Source of the DNA: Comamonadaceae bacterium
GTDB taxonomy: Bacteria > Pseudomonadota > Gammaproteobacteria > Burkholderiales > Burkholderiaceae_C
Direction of reading: 5' to 3'
Length of the DNA stretch: 5,670 nt
Assembly (NCBI GenBank): GCA_947374105.1
Contig: CANCAO010000131.1
Location: 1 to 5,670 of the forward strand
The notes beneath the pieces were generated by a model that did no database searches, was not told where the DNA came from, and was given only the letters and a program-made list of their open reading frames with translations. Of this stretch, positions 1 through 5,626 are shown one piece after another (position 1 is the stretch's first letter; each line of letters starts with the position of its first letter). The position numbers and the translations under genes are program-made.

Positions 1-612
1 TGGCCCGGCCATGACTATCAGGGCCGCAGCCACTCCAGCATAGGCGCCGAGAAAAAAAGCAACGCCCGCGTGGCAGGCAAAACCGAGGCCGAGTTCGTCG
101 CCATCATGGCCGAGCTGCACCTGCCCAAACCCAAACGCATTGACGAGGCCGTGCCCGCTAACCTCACCTCGGGCTTGCGTCATGATGCAGGCGGCGGAGC
201 CTTGCTCACCGCGCGGATGACAGAAGGCTACGCCGGTGATGTCGCGGCTCAGTTGGCCCATCAATGGATGCAGTCCGGCGAAGCGGTGTTGATCGACGTG
301 CGCACCGACGCCGAGCGCGAGTGGGTCGGCTTCATCCCTGGTGCTGTGGCCCTGGCCTGGAAACAATGGCCCGGCATGGCGATGAATGCCGACTTTGATG
401 AAGGCCTGCGCGCCGCCGTGCCCCCCGGCAAAAAAGTCCTCATGCTGTGCCGCAGCGGCGTTCGCTCCATCGCCGCCGCCAAACGCGCCACCGAGTTGGG
501 CCTACAGGCCTACAACATCCTGGAAGGCTTTGAAGGCGACCCCGACGAACATGCGCATCGCGGCCACAAAGGCGGCTGGCGCTACCAAGGCCTGCCCTGG
601 CGACAGGGCTGA
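1..612 (+). CDS. Persulfide dioxygenase-rhodanese fusion protein, 3' part (5' end outside the window)
   Basis: The frame is open from base 1, so the gene starts upstream; 203 C-terminal residues are visible. Residues 1-23 carry the PGHDY...G...S.IGAEK...N.R pattern that ends the metallo-beta-lactamase domain of ETHE1-type persulfide dioxygenases. A linker follows, then a rhodanese domain at about residues 75-203. It shows the LIDVR strand (about residue 98), a FIPGA turn, and the active-site loop CRSGVRS, whose Cys is residue 150 (codon 448-450). Known for the family: the dioxygenase oxidises glutathione persulfide to sulfite and GSH using non-heme iron, and the rhodanese moves sulfane sulfur between thiosulfate, sulfite and GSH. 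Such natural fusions are known from Burkholderia-type bacteria. The protein is presumably cytoplasmic. The stop lies 4 nt before coaX, which suggests one transcript. The iron-ligand region is not visible, so dioxygenase activity is inferred. Confidence 0.9.
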   Translation, partial: WPGHDYQGRSHSSIGAEKKSNARVAGKTEAEFVAIMAELHLPKPKRIDEAVPANLTSGLRHDAGGGALLTARMTEGYAGDVAAQLAHQWMQSGEAVLIDVRTDAEREWVGFIPGAVALAWKQWPGMAMNADFDEGLRAAVPPGKKVLMLCRSGVRSIAAAKRATELGLQAYNILEGFEGDPDEHAHRGHKGGWRYQGLPWRQG

Positions 613-616
613 TCCC

Positions 617-1393
617 ATGACATTTCTCGCCATCGACATTGGTAATACCCGCCTGAAATGGGCGTTGTTCGACAGCCCCCAACCCGGTGCGGCGCTGCTG
701 GCGCAAGGCGCTGAGTTTTTGGACCACATCGACCTCTTGGCCGAGGGCGCATGGGCCAGGCTGCCTGAGCCCACCTGCATGCTCGGCTGCGTGGTGGCGG
801 GCGACGCCATAAAGCACCGCGTCGAAGCCCAATTGGAGTTGTGGGATGTCACCCCGCTATGGATCATTCCCAGCGTACAAGAGGCCGGTTTGTCCAACGG
901 CTACGACCACCCTTCACGCCTAGGCTCTGACCGCTGGGTCGCCATGATCGGCGCGTGGCATCGCATGCGCGCCATGGGTGCACCTCGCCCGGTGGTGGTG
1001 GTCATGGTGGGCACGGCGGTCACGGTAGAGGCCATCGACGCCAACGGCAAGTTCTTAGGCGGCTACATCCTGCCCGGCCACGGCATCATGCTCAAGGCTC
1101 TCGAATCCGGCACGGCAGGCTTGCACGTCCCCACCGGCGAAGTCACCCCGTTCCCCACCAACACCAGCGACGCACTCACCAGCGGTGGCACCTTTGCCAT
1201 TGCCGGGGCGATGGAGCGGATGGTTCAAGAGCTGCGCCAGCACACGGGCGTAGAGCCCTGGTGCGTCATGGCCGGCGGTGCAGGCTGGAAGATGGCCCCC
1301 AGCCTGTCCATCCCATTCGAGCTGATGGATAACCTGATTTTTGATGGGCTGCTAGAGATTGCGAAGAGTCGTTGTTTGCAGCCTCACACCTGA
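617..1393 (+). CDS. coaX: Type III pantothenate kinase
   Basis: This 258-residue protein catalyses ATP-dependent phosphorylation of pantothenate, the first step of coenzyme A synthesis, in the cytoplasm. Family signatures appear in order: the N-terminal phosphate-binding DIGNTRLKW (residues 7-15), [10 protein letters not shown] (98-107) with the presumed catalytic Asp105, [10 protein letters not shown] (132-141), GGYILPG (148-154), TSGG near 190, and a C-terminal MAGGAG. Length is normal for CoaX. The ATG at 617 is chosen because the family N-terminus begins exactly there; upstream codons in this frame overlap the rhodanese gene and look non-coding. Only 4 nt separate it from the preceding stop, and the only ribosome-binding candidate is a weak AGGG inside that gene, so translation may be coupled. 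Oddity: Met130 and Glu138 stand where many family members have Asp. Confidence 0.95.
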   Translation: MTFLAIDIGNTRLKWALFDSPQPGAALLAQGAEFLDHIDLLAEGAWARLPEPTCMLGCVVAGDAIKHRVEAQLELWDVTPLWIIPSVQEAGLSNGYDHPSRLGSDRWVAMIGAWHRMRAMGAPRPVVVVMVGTAVTVEAIDANGKFLGGYILPGHGIMLKALESGTAGLHVPTGEVTPFPTNTSDALTSGGTFAIAGAMERMVQELRQHTGVEPWCVMAGGAGWKMAPSLSIPFELMDNLIFDGLLEIAKSRCLQPHT

Positions 1394-1422
1394 GTCTGCA
1401 AAGCATCCTCAAACAACTCAGG
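1389..1422. terminator. Inverted repeat between convergent genes, possible weak bidirectional terminator
   Basis: CCTGAGT at 1389-1395 and ACTCAGG at 1416-1422 are perfect reverse complements with a 20-nt loop. The left arm contains the coaX stop codon and the right arm contains the stop codon of the minus-strand binding-protein gene. The position, in a 24-bp gap between convergent genes, suits a bidirectional transcription end. There is no T-run on either side and the loop is long, so this is not a textbook intrinsic terminator. Confidence 0.3.
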
Positions 1423-2185
1423 GCTCAATCCCTGCGGCCTTAAAGATGGCCTGCCCACTGGCACCACCCAGGTACGCAACGAAAGCGCGTGCCGCTGGCG
1501 TCTGGGTTGTACCAGTCATGACGGTGGCGCTGTAGGCTGTGTAGTTTTGGATGTCAGCGGGTAGGGGGCCGACGAACTTCAGGCCTTTGTCGCGGTACAA
1601 CAAAATCTCGGTGATGGCACCGAAACCAATCTCTGTACCCTGGCCCTTGAGCACATGCTCCAGCACCGACGCGCCGTCGGGGTAGCGGGTGCTGCGGGCC
1701 TGCACTTGCTCGTACAGGCCTTGCTTTTTCAACCACGCCTCCAGGTACAGGCCGGTGGAAGCACGATTGAAAACCAGAGAATCGGCTTTGGTCATGGCGG
1801 CCTTCAGGCTCTCAACACTCGTCAAATCCGGCACCGGTGCGCCAGGGCGCACCGCCACGCCCAGGCCGACGCGGCCCACATTCACACCATTCGCCTCGGC
1901 CTTGCCCACACGCGCAAACTCGTCAATTGCAGCTGGCGGGGCCAGCACCACGTCCCAGGCCTCGCCATCGGTGATGCGCTTGCGCAGCTGAGGCGCGGTG
2001 TTGAACATCAACTTGATTTGATGGCCACTTTCTTTCTCAAAAGCGGCCACAGCGGGGCGCATGCCCGGCTCAATCGCCCCGGCGCTCAAAACTTTAATAT
2101 CCACCGCGCTGGCGCTCTGCCACACGCTGCTAAGCACCAGACCACCGATCAGCAAACCGGTTTGAAAAAGATTTTTTCCGCGCAT
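1418..2185 (-). CDS. ModA-like periplasmic substrate-binding protein, ligand unknown
   Basis: This 255-residue exported protein resembles the molybdate-binding ModA branch of type 2 periplasmic binding proteins. A signal peptide is clear: MRGK, a hydrophobic stretch at about residues 10-22, then SASA with likely cleavage after Ala27. The mature part aligns by eye with E. coli ModA without gaps through the first domain, and then through the AWDVVLAPPAAIDEF segment. The two Ser that bind molybdate in E. coli (Ser12 and Ser39, mature numbering) are Ala here (Ala37 and Ala64, precursor numbering), so molybdate is doubtful. No permease or ATPase gene is adjacent. The start at 2185 is preferred because AGGAG lies just upstream and it gives a clean signal peptide. 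The ATG overlaps the TAA of the upstream amidohydrolase gene by one base, so the two are translationally coupled and probably work on related compounds. Confidence 0.85.
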   Translation of the reverse strand: MRGKNLFQTGLLIGGLVLSSVWQSASAVDIKVLSAGAIEPGMRPAVAAFEKESGHQIKLMFNTAPQLRKRITDGEAWDVVLAPPAAIDEFARVGKAEANGVNVGRVGLGVAVRPGAPVPDLTSVESLKAAMTKADSLVFNRASTGLYLEAWLKKQGLYEQVQARSTRYPDGASVLEHVLKGQGTEIGFGAITEILLYRDKGLKFVGPLPADIQNYTAYSATVMTGTTQTPAARAFVAYLGGASGQAIFKAAGIEP

Positions 2186-2198
2186 TAAATTTTCTCCT
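2183..2198 (-). promoter_or_regulatory. Ribosome binding site and TAATG stop/start overlap of the binding-protein gene
   Basis: On the minus strand AGGAG lies inside the last codons of the amidohydrolase gene. It is followed by TAATG, in which TAA ends the amidohydrolase and ATG (from 2185) starts the binding protein. This decides the start and indicates translational coupling. Confidence 0.8.
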
Positions 2199-3387
2199 GT
2201 TGAGTCGCCAACCATTTCTCCGCCAATTGCACCCAATAACTAGCGCCCAGGGGAATAAGCTCATCGTTGAAGTCATAGCTCGGGTTATGCAAGGTGCAGG
2301 GGCCTGCGCCGTGGCCCATCTCTCGGTGTTGTCCATCGCCGTTGCCGATAAAGGCATAGGCCCCCGGCTTGGCTTGCAGCATATAGGCGAAGTCTTCGGC
2401 ACCCATGGTTGGCTCTTGCTTCAGCACGTTCTCTGCCCCCACGATGTCAGCCATCACCTGGCGGGCAAAGGCGGTTTCTGCGACAGCGTTGATGGTGGGC
2501 GGGTAGTTGCGGTCAAACTCAAAATCGCAGCGTGCGCCATAAGCAGCGCAGGTGTGCTCAGCCACCTCGCGCATGCGCTGCTCGATCAAATCCAACACCT
2601 CTAGCGTGAAGGTGCGCACCGTGCCCTGCAGCTCGCAACTGTCGGGGATGACGTTGGTGGCCGCGCCCGCATGGATCATGGTGACAGATATCACGCCCGC
2701 CTCAATCGGCTTGATGTTGCGGCTGATGATGGTCTGAAAGGCCTGCACCATCTGGCAAGCCACCGGCAGCGGGTCCAGGTTGTTGTGAGGCAGAGCGGCG
2801 TGACCGCCTTTGCCGTGAATGGTGATTTTGAATTCATTGCTCGACGCCATCACCGGCCCCGGACTCAGCGCAAACTGGCCCGCCGCCATGCCGGGCCAGT
2901 TGTGCATGCCAAACACGGCCTCCATGGGGAACTTGTCAAACAAGCCGTCGAGCATCATTTCACGCGCGCCGCCGCCACCTTCTTCGGCCGGTTGAAAGAT
3001 CACGTAAACCGTGCCATCAAACGTGCGGTTGGCCGCCAAGTGCTGCGCTGCGGCCAGCAGCATGGCTGTGTGCCCGTCATGGCCGCAGGCGTGCATCTTG
3101 CCCGCGTGTTGGCTGGCGTGAGCGAAGGTGTTGAACTCTTGCAGCGGCAGCGCGTCCATATCGGCGCGCAGCCCAACAGCCCGCTCAGACGTGCCACCCT
3201 TGATGGTGCCCACCACCCCCGTACCGCCCAATCCCCGGTGCACGGGGATGCCCCACTCGGTGAGCTTGCGTGCCACCAGGTCAGCGGTGAGTACCTCTTC
3301 AAAACACAATTCGGGATGGGCATGAATCTCGCGCCGCAAAGCGCTGATGCTGGCCGCTTGGGCCACGATGGAATCAATGACTTTCAT
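2185..3387 (-). CDS. M20-family amidohydrolase (hippurate hydrolase / N-acyl amino acid hydrolase type)
   Basis: This 400-residue zinc-type amidohydrolase of peptidase family M20 hydrolyses an N-acyl or related amide bond; the substrate cannot be read from sequence. Motifs in order: IHAHPEL (21-27), LRADMDALPL (73-82), MHACGHDGHTA (98-108), FQPAEEGGGGA (131-141), MHNWPG (161-166), the lid/dimerisation domain with GKGGHAALPH (192-201), MGAEDFAYM (328-336) and LHNPSYDFND (366-375). Expected metal ligands are all present: Cys101, His103, Glu136, His162 and His367, with Glu135 as the likely catalytic base. There is no signal peptide, so it is cytoplasmic. The start is well fixed by AAGGAG five bases before the ATG. 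Length is typical. It is the first gene of a coupled pair with the exported binding protein, which suggests uptake followed by hydrolysis of a conjugated compound; that link is inference. Confidence 0.93.
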   Translation of the reverse strand: MKVIDSIVAQAASISALRREIHAHPELCFEEVLTADLVARKLTEWGIPVHRGLGGTGVVGTIKGGTSERAVGLRADMDALPLQEFNTFAHASQHAGKMHACGHDGHTAMLLAAAQHLAANRTFDGTVYVIFQPAEEGGGGAREMMLDGLFDKFPMEAVFGMHNWPGMAAGQFALSPGPVMASSNEFKITIHGKGGHAALPHNNLDPLPVACQMVQAFQTIISRNIKPIEAGVISVTMIHAGAATNVIPDSCELQGTVRTFTLEVLDLIEQRMREVAEHTCAAYGARCDFEFDRNYPPTINAVAETAFARQVMADIVGAENVLKQEPTMGAEDFAYMLQAKPGAYAFIGNGDGQHREMGHGAGPCTLHNPSYDFNDELIPLGASYWVQLAEKWLATQQEKI

Positions 3388-3400
3388 AGGAACTCCTTAG
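3385..3400 (-). promoter_or_regulatory. Strong ribosome binding site of the amidohydrolase gene
   Basis: On the minus strand AAGGAG is followed by TTCCT and then the ATG, giving 5-nt spacing. This fixes the start at 3387. Confidence 0.8.
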
Positions 3401-3499
3401 GCTTGGAGTCTAGTGCTAACAGCCTCTTTTTGCCATTGGGGTTTTACCGTCATTCTTGCTTTGGCTTTGCTGCTGCTTCTGGTCTCTGCTTGTCTTGTT

Positions 3500-3530
3500 T
3501 TTGTAGCTTCCTGTCAGCCTTTGTAGCTTC
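3500..3530. repeat. Short direct repeat TTTGTAGCTTC, two copies
   Basis: TTTGTAGCTTC occurs at 3500-3510 and again at 3520-3530, a 20-base period. On the minus strand it lies in the Lys/Gln-rich tail of the broken small gene. Its role is unknown, and it may be chance within a low-complexity tail. Confidence 0.5.
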
Positions 3531-3531
3531 G

Positions 3532-3718
3532 CCACTCAACCTTGGTTGGCAAGGCAGGCCAACGGTAGTACCGTTCTCCCTGGCACGCTCGCGCAGGATG
3601 TTGTGTAGCACGCGGGCAGGGTTGGCGTAACGACCTGCGTGACGGGTGAAGTTGTGTAGCCCGCGCGAATGGCCACTGCGCCCGGCACCACCATTGACCC
3701 ACCTGGGGCGGCGTGCTC
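3532..3718 (-). repeat. Left copy of an inverted sequence pair
   Basis: Read on the minus strand, this matches 4322-4505 on the plus strand. The core, 3582-3674 against 4361-4453, aligns without gaps for 93 bp with 18 mismatches (about 81% identity). It includes exact matches of 20 bp at both ends and 13 bp in the middle. Similarity continues more weakly through an ACCAAGG block. It also contains a perfect 7+1+7 palindrome, AACGGTAGTACCGTT (3561-3575), and two GTTGTGTAGC copies (3600-3609 and 3651-3660) that the right copy lacks. Confidence 0.8.
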
Positions 3719-3820
3719 TGCTTGGACTTTTCTACGTTTGACATGAGCTACCCTTGACGGCGCTAGAAAGGACACCGTGAGCACCGAAGGAACTGCGCCG
3801 AAAAGGTCGGCTAGGAAGGA

Positions 3821-3832
3821 TTACGCGTCACT
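3821..3832 (+). repeat. Left arm of a 12-bp imperfect inverted repeat bracketing the small membrane-protein gene
   Basis: TTACGCGTCACT here pairs with TTAGGCGTCACT read on the minus strand from 4241 to 4230; 11 of 12 positions match. This arm contains the stop codon of the gene. No target-site duplication is visible in the flanks (AAGGA against CGATA). Confidence 0.5.
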
Positions 3833-4229
3833 TTTGGAGCCACGTTATGAGGTCATTGATTTGGGCGCTTGTTGCTGATATCGCTGCGATCATGGCGATG
3901 ATTGCTGCCCACCACGCCCATTTGGCTTGACGTTCTGCGGAGGCACATTGTGCTTCTGCGGCAGAGGCGGCTCGTTGCGCAGATGCGGCGCTTTCCTTGG
4001 CAATCGCCAAAGCGGACTCAGTGATTGCAAGTGTTCTCTCTTCTCGTGCGTCGCGTTTGGCATCTGCTTCGGCATTCAATCTGATGAGTTCAGATTCAAT
4101 CCAAAGCTCTGCTTCTCTCCAAAGCGGAGAGTCAGGTGCCTGTCCGTGCTTGCCCAAGGCGATCTCGCGTTTTACACCTGCGGGGCCAATGGATACAAAG
4201 TGCGCGAGTGTGTCTGGATTGAGTGCCAT
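3828..4229 (-). CDS. Unknown small coiled-coil protein with C-terminal membrane segment
   Basis: I do not recognise this 133-residue protein. Residues 1-47 form a folded-looking N-terminus (TLAHFVSIGPAGVKREIALG, then WREAELWIESE). Residues 48-103 are a long Ala/Glu/Arg-rich helix, probably a coiled coil, with repeated (A/S)AxSAxxAA patterns and one Cys95. Residues 104-122 (WAWWAAIIAMIAAISATSA) form one hydrophobic segment, followed by a short tail ending WLQK. There is no signal peptide, so a cytoplasmic domain anchored by a tail segment is likely. The start at 4229 is preferred over an upstream in-frame ATG at 4313: the protein begins cleanly there and the extra 28 codons look like untranslated leader. 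An AGG about 8-10 nt upstream is only a weak ribosome site. GC is about 53% in the segments counted, against about 63% in neighbours. It lies inside nested inverted repeats, which suggests acquisition as an accessory gene. Confidence 0.65.
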   Translation of the reverse strand: MALNPDTLAHFVSIGPAGVKREIALGKHGQAPDSPLWREAELWIESELIRLNAEADAKRDAREERTLAITESALAIAKESAASAQRAASAAEAQCASAERQAKWAWWAAIIAMIAAISATSAQINDLITWLQK

Positions 4230-4241
4230 AGTGACGCCTAA
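4230..4241 (-). repeat. Right arm of the 12-bp imperfect inverted repeat
   Basis: On the minus strand this reads TTAGGCGTCACT and ends directly before the ATG at 4229. It is the partner of 3821-3832. The two arms therefore mark the exact start and stop of the small gene. Confidence 0.5.
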
Positions 4242-4321
4242 CGATATAAGCAGCCGCCTAATCTTGCCCCACCAGTTTATCTGACGGCATATCCCAGGCA
4301 TCCTCCGCTCCACTCAATCCA
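4242..4321. other. Part of the 347-base gap 4230-4576 without identified elements
   Basis: This is the leader side of the small membrane-protein gene. I see no convincing promoter pair, although TTATAT at about 4245-4250 (minus strand) could be a -10 element without a good -35. The rest of the gap holds the right repeat copy and then about 70 bases before srkA with nothing recognisable. Confidence 0.4.
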
Positions 4322-4505
4322 TCTCCGCCAACGTACCGAGTGGCTGAGGAGGGGCGTAGCGGCCATTCGCGCGGGCTACAAATTTTTCTTCGTCATGCCG
4401 GTAGTTACGCCAACCCACATCGCGCGCTTCATGACATCCTGCGCGAGCGTGCCGCGTAGAACAGCCTCGGACGCTCGGTGCGTCTGCCCACCAAGGTGGC
4501 GCGAC
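4322..4505 (+). pseudogene. Fragment of the same small-protein gene (right repeat copy, inverted relative to the left)
   Basis: An open frame reads SPPTYRVAEEGRSGHSRGL and continues through RHAGSYANP and LHDILRERAA to a TAG at 4457-4459. No start codon or ribosome site precedes it, and the charged tail of the left copy is missing from this frame. Nucleotide similarity to the left copy continues to about 4505 (CACCAAGG...GGCG), showing the fragment was once longer. Its 3' end forms the region just upstream of srkA. Confidence 0.6.
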
Positions 4506-4576
4506 ATTGCCCCCGCGCTTTCACCACCGATGCCCTCACACTCAACAAGATTAAGACGTGCAGTGACAATCACGCC

Positions 4577-5626
4577 ATGACCCCCATAACAACATCCCCA
4601 CGCCACCCGTTCGAAACCCTAACCCCCGACCTCGTCATGGACGCCTTGGCCAGTGTGGGCTTGTACTGCGACGGGCGGCTGTTGGCACTGAGCTCGTATG
4701 AAAACCGGGTGTACCAGTTGGTGCTGGAAGACGGTCAAAAAGTGGTCGCCAAGTTCTACCGCCCAGAACGCTGGAGCGACGAACAAATCGAGGAAGAGCA
4801 CGCTTTTGCGCTCGAACTCATGGCGGCAGAAATCCCGATGATTGGGCCGCTGACCTTGCAAGATCGCACCCTGCATCACTTCGGCGGCTTCTCGTTCTCT
4901 GTTAGCCCGCAACGTGGCGGGCGCCCGCCAGAGTTGGACGACGACGAGGTGCTGGAGTGGATTGGCCGCTTTCTGGCGCGCATCCACACCGTGGGCGCGG
5001 CCAAGCCCTTCGTCAGCCGCCCGGCCTTGAACTTGCAAACCTTTGCGCAAGAACCCATGGAGTGGTTGCTCGCACATGACAAAGTGCCTTTGGATGTGCA
5101 GTCACTCTGGCAAAAGACCTGTCAGGACGCTATTGATTCAATAGCTGCTTGCGCAAATTTTGAAAGGTCTACGGGCATATTTGATCCTAAAAACTCAGCC
5201 ATCAAGCAGATCCGCCTGCACGGCGACTGCCACCCCGGCAACATCTTGTGGACCCCGGCCGATGCGCCCGCCAGCCGCGGCCCTGGCCCGCATTTTGTGG
5301 ACCTGGACGACGCGCGCACCGGCCCGGCGGTGCAAGACTTCTGGATGCTGCTCAGCGGTGACCGCGGCCAGCGCACGCGCCAGCTCAGCTGCCTGGTGGA
5401 CGGCTACGAGCAATTCCGTAACTTTGACCGTTCTGAGCTGGCGCTGATCGAGCCGCTGCGCACCCTGCGCCTGATCCACTACAGCGCCTGGCTAGCCCGC
5501 CGCTGGGACGACCCCACCTTTCCCATCAACTTCCCCTGGTTTGGCAGCAGCGATTACTGGAAAGGCCAGGTGCAAATGCTGCAAGACCAGATCGAGGCCA
5601 TGCAGGAAGAGCCGCTGATGGTGTGA
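4577..5626 (+). CDS. srkA: Stress response kinase A (SrkA/RdoA/YihE family Ser/Thr protein kinase)
   Basis: This 349-residue cytoplasmic kinase-like protein matches E. coli SrkA (328 residues) along nearly its whole length. Shared blocks include PDLVMDAL, LSSYENRVYQ (38-47), VAKFYRPERW with ATP-binding Lys59, EEEHAFAL with Glu73/Glu74, the catalytic loop LHGDCHPGN (214-222, Asp217), the metal-binding VDLDDARTGPAVQD (Asp242), and IEPLRTLRLIHYSAWLARRW near the end. In E. coli SrkA is Cpx-regulated and limits stress-induced death involving the MazEF system; that role is inferred here. Start 4577 matches the family N-terminus, but no good ribosome site precedes it. Two insertions explain the extra length. 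One of about 12 residues lies before the catalytic loop and is encoded by the AT-rich stretch 5129-5196. The other, about 9 residues, lies between the two catalytic Asp. No dsbA is seen next to it, though only 44 bases follow. Confidence 0.93.
   Translation: MTPITTSPRHPFETLTPDLVMDALASVGLYCDGRLLALSSYENRVYQLVLEDGQKVVAKFYRPERWSDEQIEEEHAFALELMAAEIPMIGPLTLQDRTLHHFGGFSFSVSPQRGGRPPELDDDEVLEWIGRFLARIHTVGAAKPFVSRPALNLQTFAQEPMEWLLAHDKVPLDVQSLWQKTCQDAIDSIAACANFERSTGIFDPKNSAIKQIRLHGDCHPGNILWTPADAPASRGPGPHFVDLDDARTGPAVQDFWMLLSGDRGQRTRQLSCLVDGYEQFRNFDRSELALIEPLRTLRLIHYSAWLARRWDDPTFPINFPWFGSSDYWKGQVQMLQDQIEAMQEEPLMV
5129..5196 (+). repeat. AT-rich in-frame insert within srkA, probable dispersed repeat
   Basis: GC content is about 38% over 68 bases inside a gene above 60%. 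The stretch opens with a perfect 17-bp palindrome, GCTATTGATTCAATAGC (5129-5145, 8-bp arms and 1 central base). It continues GCTGCTTGCGCA and later TCTACGGGCATATTTGAT. It resembles a short intergenic repeat I recall from Comamonadaceae genomes (ATAGCTGCTTGCGC ... CTACAGGCCTATTTGA), which could not be checked here. It adds about 12 residues relative to E. coli SrkA, just before the catalytic loop, and keeps the frame. Confidence 0.65.

Larger units (their letters stand above)
3450..3744 (-). pseudogene. Frameshifted gene for a small basic protein of unknown family (left repeat copy)
   Basis: An ATG at 3744 has AAGGG six bases upstream and opens with MSNVEKSKQSTPP. At the G run 3705-3708 (CCCC on the coding strand), removing one base joins this to a downstream frame continuing RWVNGGAGRSGHSRGL and ending at a TGA at 3450-3452, 97 codons in total. 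Support for that frame comes from the copy at 4322-4459, which has PP, then exactly seven residues, then GRSGHSRGL, in one unbroken frame. Over the next 31 codons the copies share 24 residues, and 6 of the 13 differing codons are synonymous. The middle holds a duplicated LHN(F/I)xxR unit 17 codons apart. The tail is rich in Lys, Gln, Glu and Ala. I do not recognise the family. The extra G could be a real mutation, programmed frameshifting, or a sequencing error. It ends 62 nt before the amidohydrolase start codon and is read in the same direction. Confidence 0.5.

Noticed and set aside
386..616. Upstream extension of the coaX reading frame to an ATG at 386
   Set aside because: The extra 77 residues are Pro/Ala/Cys-rich antisyllable frame within the rhodanese domain; the CoaX family N-terminus starts at 617.
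2186..2236. Earlier start for the ModA-like protein at 2236
   Set aside because: It would overlap the amidohydrolase gene by 52 bases and put 17 residues before the signal peptide; the ATG at 2185 has a strong ribosome site.
2671..3630. 319-residue open frame on the plus strand
   Set aside because: It lies opposite the well-supported M20 amidohydrolase, is His/Arg-rich, and shows no family motifs; it is a shadow frame of GC-rich DNA.
3536..3784. 82-residue minus-strand frame containing AIRAGY and TSCASVP
   Set aside because: It covers the left repeat copy, but in this frame most differences between the two copies change the amino acid, unlike the GRSGHSRGL frame.
3797..3811. Hairpin GCCGA-AAAGG-TCGGC downstream of the small membrane-protein gene
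   Set aside because: Only 5 bp of stem and no T-run after it in the gene's direction, so it is too weak to call a terminator.
4236..4242. Possible integron attC core (GCCTAAC / GTTAGGC) at the edge of the small gene
   Set aside because: The 7-mer fits the consensus, but no matching partner core site at a suitable distance and no typical internal stem were found on either strand.
4230..4313. Start of the small membrane-protein gene at 4313
   Set aside because: The added 28 residues are Arg/Trp-rich, run through the inverted-repeat arm and have no clear ribosome site; the ATG at 4229 gives a clean N-terminus.
4478..4576. Earlier in-frame ATG for srkA at 4478
   Set aside because: The extra 33 codons derive partly from the right repeat copy and do not match the SrkA family N-terminus, which begins at 4577.
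4619..5077. 152-residue minus-strand open frame opposite srkA
   Set aside because: It lies entirely over strongly conserved srkA sequence and shows no motifs of its own.
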